A model generated the notes under the pieces. That model ran no database searches and was not told the DNA's origin. It saw only the letters and a list, made by a program, of their open reading frames with translations. The position numbers were made by a program, and so were the translations under genes. This document shows, piece after piece, positions 62,556 through 64,000 of a stretch of DNA of 64,000 nucleotides; positions within the stretch are counted from its first letter, which is position 1, and each line of letters starts with the position of its first letter. Source of the DNA: Thalassospira profundimaris (GTDB taxonomy: Bacteria > Pseudomonadota > Alphaproteobacteria > Rhodospirillales > Thalassospiraceae); assembly GCF_003326795.1 (NCBI RefSeq), contig NZ_JPWI01000001.1, positions 620,001 through 684,000 of the forward strand, given 5' to 3'.

Positions 62556-63071
62556 ATGGAAAGCAGCACCGACAAAATTGACCGTATTCTTGCGCAATGG
62601 CGCCGCGAACGCCCCGACCTTGACGTCACCCAGATGGGGGTCATTGGTCGTCTGGGGCGGTTGCGCAATATCCTGATGATGGAGCTTGATCGTGTGTTCA
62701 GGCAACACGATCTCAATGGCGCAAGCTTTGATGTGCTCGCCACCCTTCGCCGGTCCGGTCCGCCCTATGCGCTAAGCCCGTCGCAACTGATCGAATGGAC
62801 GATGGTGACATCGGGCACCATGACCAATCGGCTCGACAAGCTGGAAGAGGCTGGTCTGATCACGCGTCAGCGCAACCCGGAAGACGGTCGTGGCTTTGTT
62901 GTTGCCCTCACACCACTCGGGTTTGAGATGATTGATGCCGCGGTCACCGACCACGTTGCCAATCAGCACCGCTTGCTTGAAGGTCTGAGTTCCGATGAAA
63001 TGGGCCAGCTTGACGGGCTTTTGCGGAAATGGCTGGCCGCCGTTTCCGACAAGGACGTGTCAGAGCAATAG
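62556..63071 (+). CDS. MarR family transcriptional regulator
   Basis: 171 residues. Winged helix in the middle: LNGASFDVLATLRRSGPPYALSPSQL (in parts, ~49-74), recognition helix VTSGTMTNRLDKLEEAGLITR (in parts, ~83-103), wing NPEDGRGFVVALTPLG (~107-122). It dimerises through the terminal helices and releases DNA when a phenolic or other small ligand binds, as in the family. It is divergent from the EamA gene with two identical palindromes between, the classic autoregulated pair. Confidence 0.93.
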   Translation: MESSTDKIDRILAQWRRERPDLDVTQMGVIGRLGRLRNILMMELDRVFRQHDLNGASFDVLATLRRSGPPYALSPSQLIEWTMVTSGTMTNRLDKLEEAGLITRQRNPEDGRGFVVALTPLGFEMIDAAVTDHVANQHRLLEGLSSDEMGQLDGLLRKWLAAVSDKDVSEQ

Positions 63072-63140
63072 ACAAACAACATTATCTCGCAGGATGTCAT
63101 GCGCGTGTTCAGGTCTGAAATTTTCGGGGATTTTGGTCAG

Positions 63141-63230
63141 TGGCAGAGAGGAGGGGATTCGAACCCCTGAGGGGCTTACACCCCAACACGCTTTCCAGGC
63201 GTGCGCCTTAAACCACTCGGCCACCTCTCC
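63141..63230 (-). tRNA. tRNA-Ser(GGA)
   Basis: 90 nt including encoded CCA, with the long variable arm of class II tRNAs. Anticodon GGA within the loop CTGGAAA; T-loop TTCGAAT; acceptor GGAGAGG pairs with CCTCTCT, giving one G-U at the end. Confidence 0.96.
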
Positions 63231-63578
63231 ACATGCGATCTTGTATATATCGCGAAAGCGGGCGGACATTAGCCGACCCGACCTTGCTTGACAAGGCCCA
63301 ATAAGCCTCTTTTTTCACTTTCGTGAAATCCGTCTGATTCCAAAGGCAAAACCGGGCGAGTAATGGTGGATTGACCGGTGCAAACCCTTGGTAAGCCGGG
63401 CTTTGGCGTGATCTTTACTTCTTGTTGATCTCTGGGCCGTAAGGTTTCACGTTAGGATTTTGGTTTGCACTGTCTTTGCACGCGACGTCTCACCCCTTTA
63501 CGTCCATGGGGCAGAGAAGCTAGGCTGTGGACAGTGTATGCTAATATAAACCCCGTGCGCGGGCGTCTGGAGAGGACA

Positions 63579-63884
63579 ATGTGGGTTTTTAGAGTGTTGG
63601 GATGGGTCTTGCTGTTTGCCAGCCTTGCGGTGCTGGTAGACGATTCCATTACGGCACTTCAAACAGGTAGCTTTCGTCTGGTTGCGGCCGGCGAGCTCTG
63701 GTATCGCCTCGATGCCGGAAGCCTGAACCTGTTGCAATCCGTCGTCCAGCGCTACATTTCTTCCTGGGTATGGGACAATATATTTGTTCCGGTTCTGCTG
63801 GCCCCTGCACTGGTGGTTCTGATCGTGCCGTCCTTCATCCTTTTGTTGCTGACCCGCAAACGTAAACGCCAGCGGATTTTCTGA
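63579..63884 (+). CDS. Small membrane protein, unknown
   Basis: 101 residues from ATG 63579, 4-8 bases after GGAGAGGA. Two hydrophobic segments (~6-22 and ~72-93) flank a short amphipathic region, and the C-terminus is a basic tail RKRKRQRIF, so both ends are probably cytoplasmic. No family recognised. It sits alone; the 350 bp before it show only the tRNA-Ser gene and no clear element. Confidence 0.7.
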   Translation: MWVFRVLGWVLLFASLAVLVDDSITALQTGSFRLVAAGELWYRLDAGSLNLLQSVVQRYISSWVWDNIFVPVLLAPALVVLIVPSFILLLLTRKRKRQRIF

Positions 63885-64000
63885 TCCCGGCATTTTTGCG
63901 GACGTATCTGTCCAATCCTGTCCTTCCATTTACGGATTTAACGTTGCCCCGCCTTCGGGGTGCATGCGTACTCTCGCTTATCCCGAATGGGTTCTTAATA

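Overview
The window is chromosomal DNA of an alphaproteobacterium, most likely a marine Rhodospirillales organism of the Thalassospira type. This is inferred from addA next to trxA, a glnK-amtB pair, a 180-kDa class NAD-glutamate dehydrogenase, the tesA/ybbA/ybbP arrangement and even, moderately high GC codon use; no marker gene such as rRNA is present. Nearly all of it is ordinary housekeeping and transport sequence. There is no integrase, transposase, phage gene or CRISPR array.

The exception is an accessory block at about 2.1-13.7 kb, between trxA and ftsK. It encodes what I read as a class II lanthipeptide system: one LanM synthetase (8053-11238), four precursor genes downstream (P1 11353, P2 12104, P3 12734, P4 13379) and a fifth, minimal precursor (P5 4799) isolated 3 kb upstream of lanM. 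All five precursors share a leader signature at fixed positions from the start codon: L/M at 12, Trp at 15, Gly-Gly-Ala at 19-21. Their C-terminal parts are built from 1 to 4 copies of one unit: an octad x-[LIM]-x-x-[AGV]-x-x-[ST] followed after 3-6 residues by Cys. There are 15 units in all, with the Ser/Thr always at octad position 8. P1-P4 each have their own promoter (TTGAC[AT], 17-bp spacer, 41-42 bp from -10 to ATG) and their own downstream stem-loop. LanM carries Cys-Cys-Gly zinc-site chemistry (C933, C978, C979), as in the substrate-tolerant ProcM clade. Three paralogous two-domain GNAT proteins, a chemoreceptor and a decayed copy of that receptor's 3' end lie in the same block and suggest duplication of a GNAT-receptor module. 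No dedicated exporter or leader peptidase is seen.

Layout: 0-2.1 kb addA (5' cut by the window edge) and trxA; 2.1-13.7 kb the lanthipeptide/GNAT/receptor block; 13.8-17.6 kb ftsK and a PLP aminotransferase; 17.7-21.0 kb two ammonium transporters and glnK, with a sigma-54-like promoter; 21.6-23.6 kb a UbiH-type monooxygenase and OmpW with an FNR-type box; 23.7-26.6 kb a DUF971, Trm112-like, LON-domain and CnoX-like thioredoxin run, and ProX; 26.8-27.1 kb three identical tRNA-Gly(GCC) genes in exact 111-bp repeats; 27.3-31.0 kb a CHASE4-GGDEF-EAL protein, DUF488 and FabI; 31.4-36.3 kb glutamate dehydrogenase; 36.5-41.7 kb a TetR regulator with an RND efflux pair sharing an operator-like sequence; 41.8-49.8 kb a hypothetical protein, HtpX, an unrecognised 534-aa protein, a Bax inhibitor-1 protein, a probable secreted c-type haem protein and an acyl-CoA synthetase; 49.9-54.1 kb the ABC pair divergent from a TesA-like esterase; 54.2-55.2 kb no supportable gene; 55.2-60.8 kb a J-domain protein, a FIST sensor, aldo/keto reductase, pirin, ThpR and ProC-like; 60.8-63.1 kb an NAD(P)-binding protein, an EamA transporter and a MarR regulator with paired palindromic operators; then tRNA-Ser(GGA) and a small membrane protein at the right edge.
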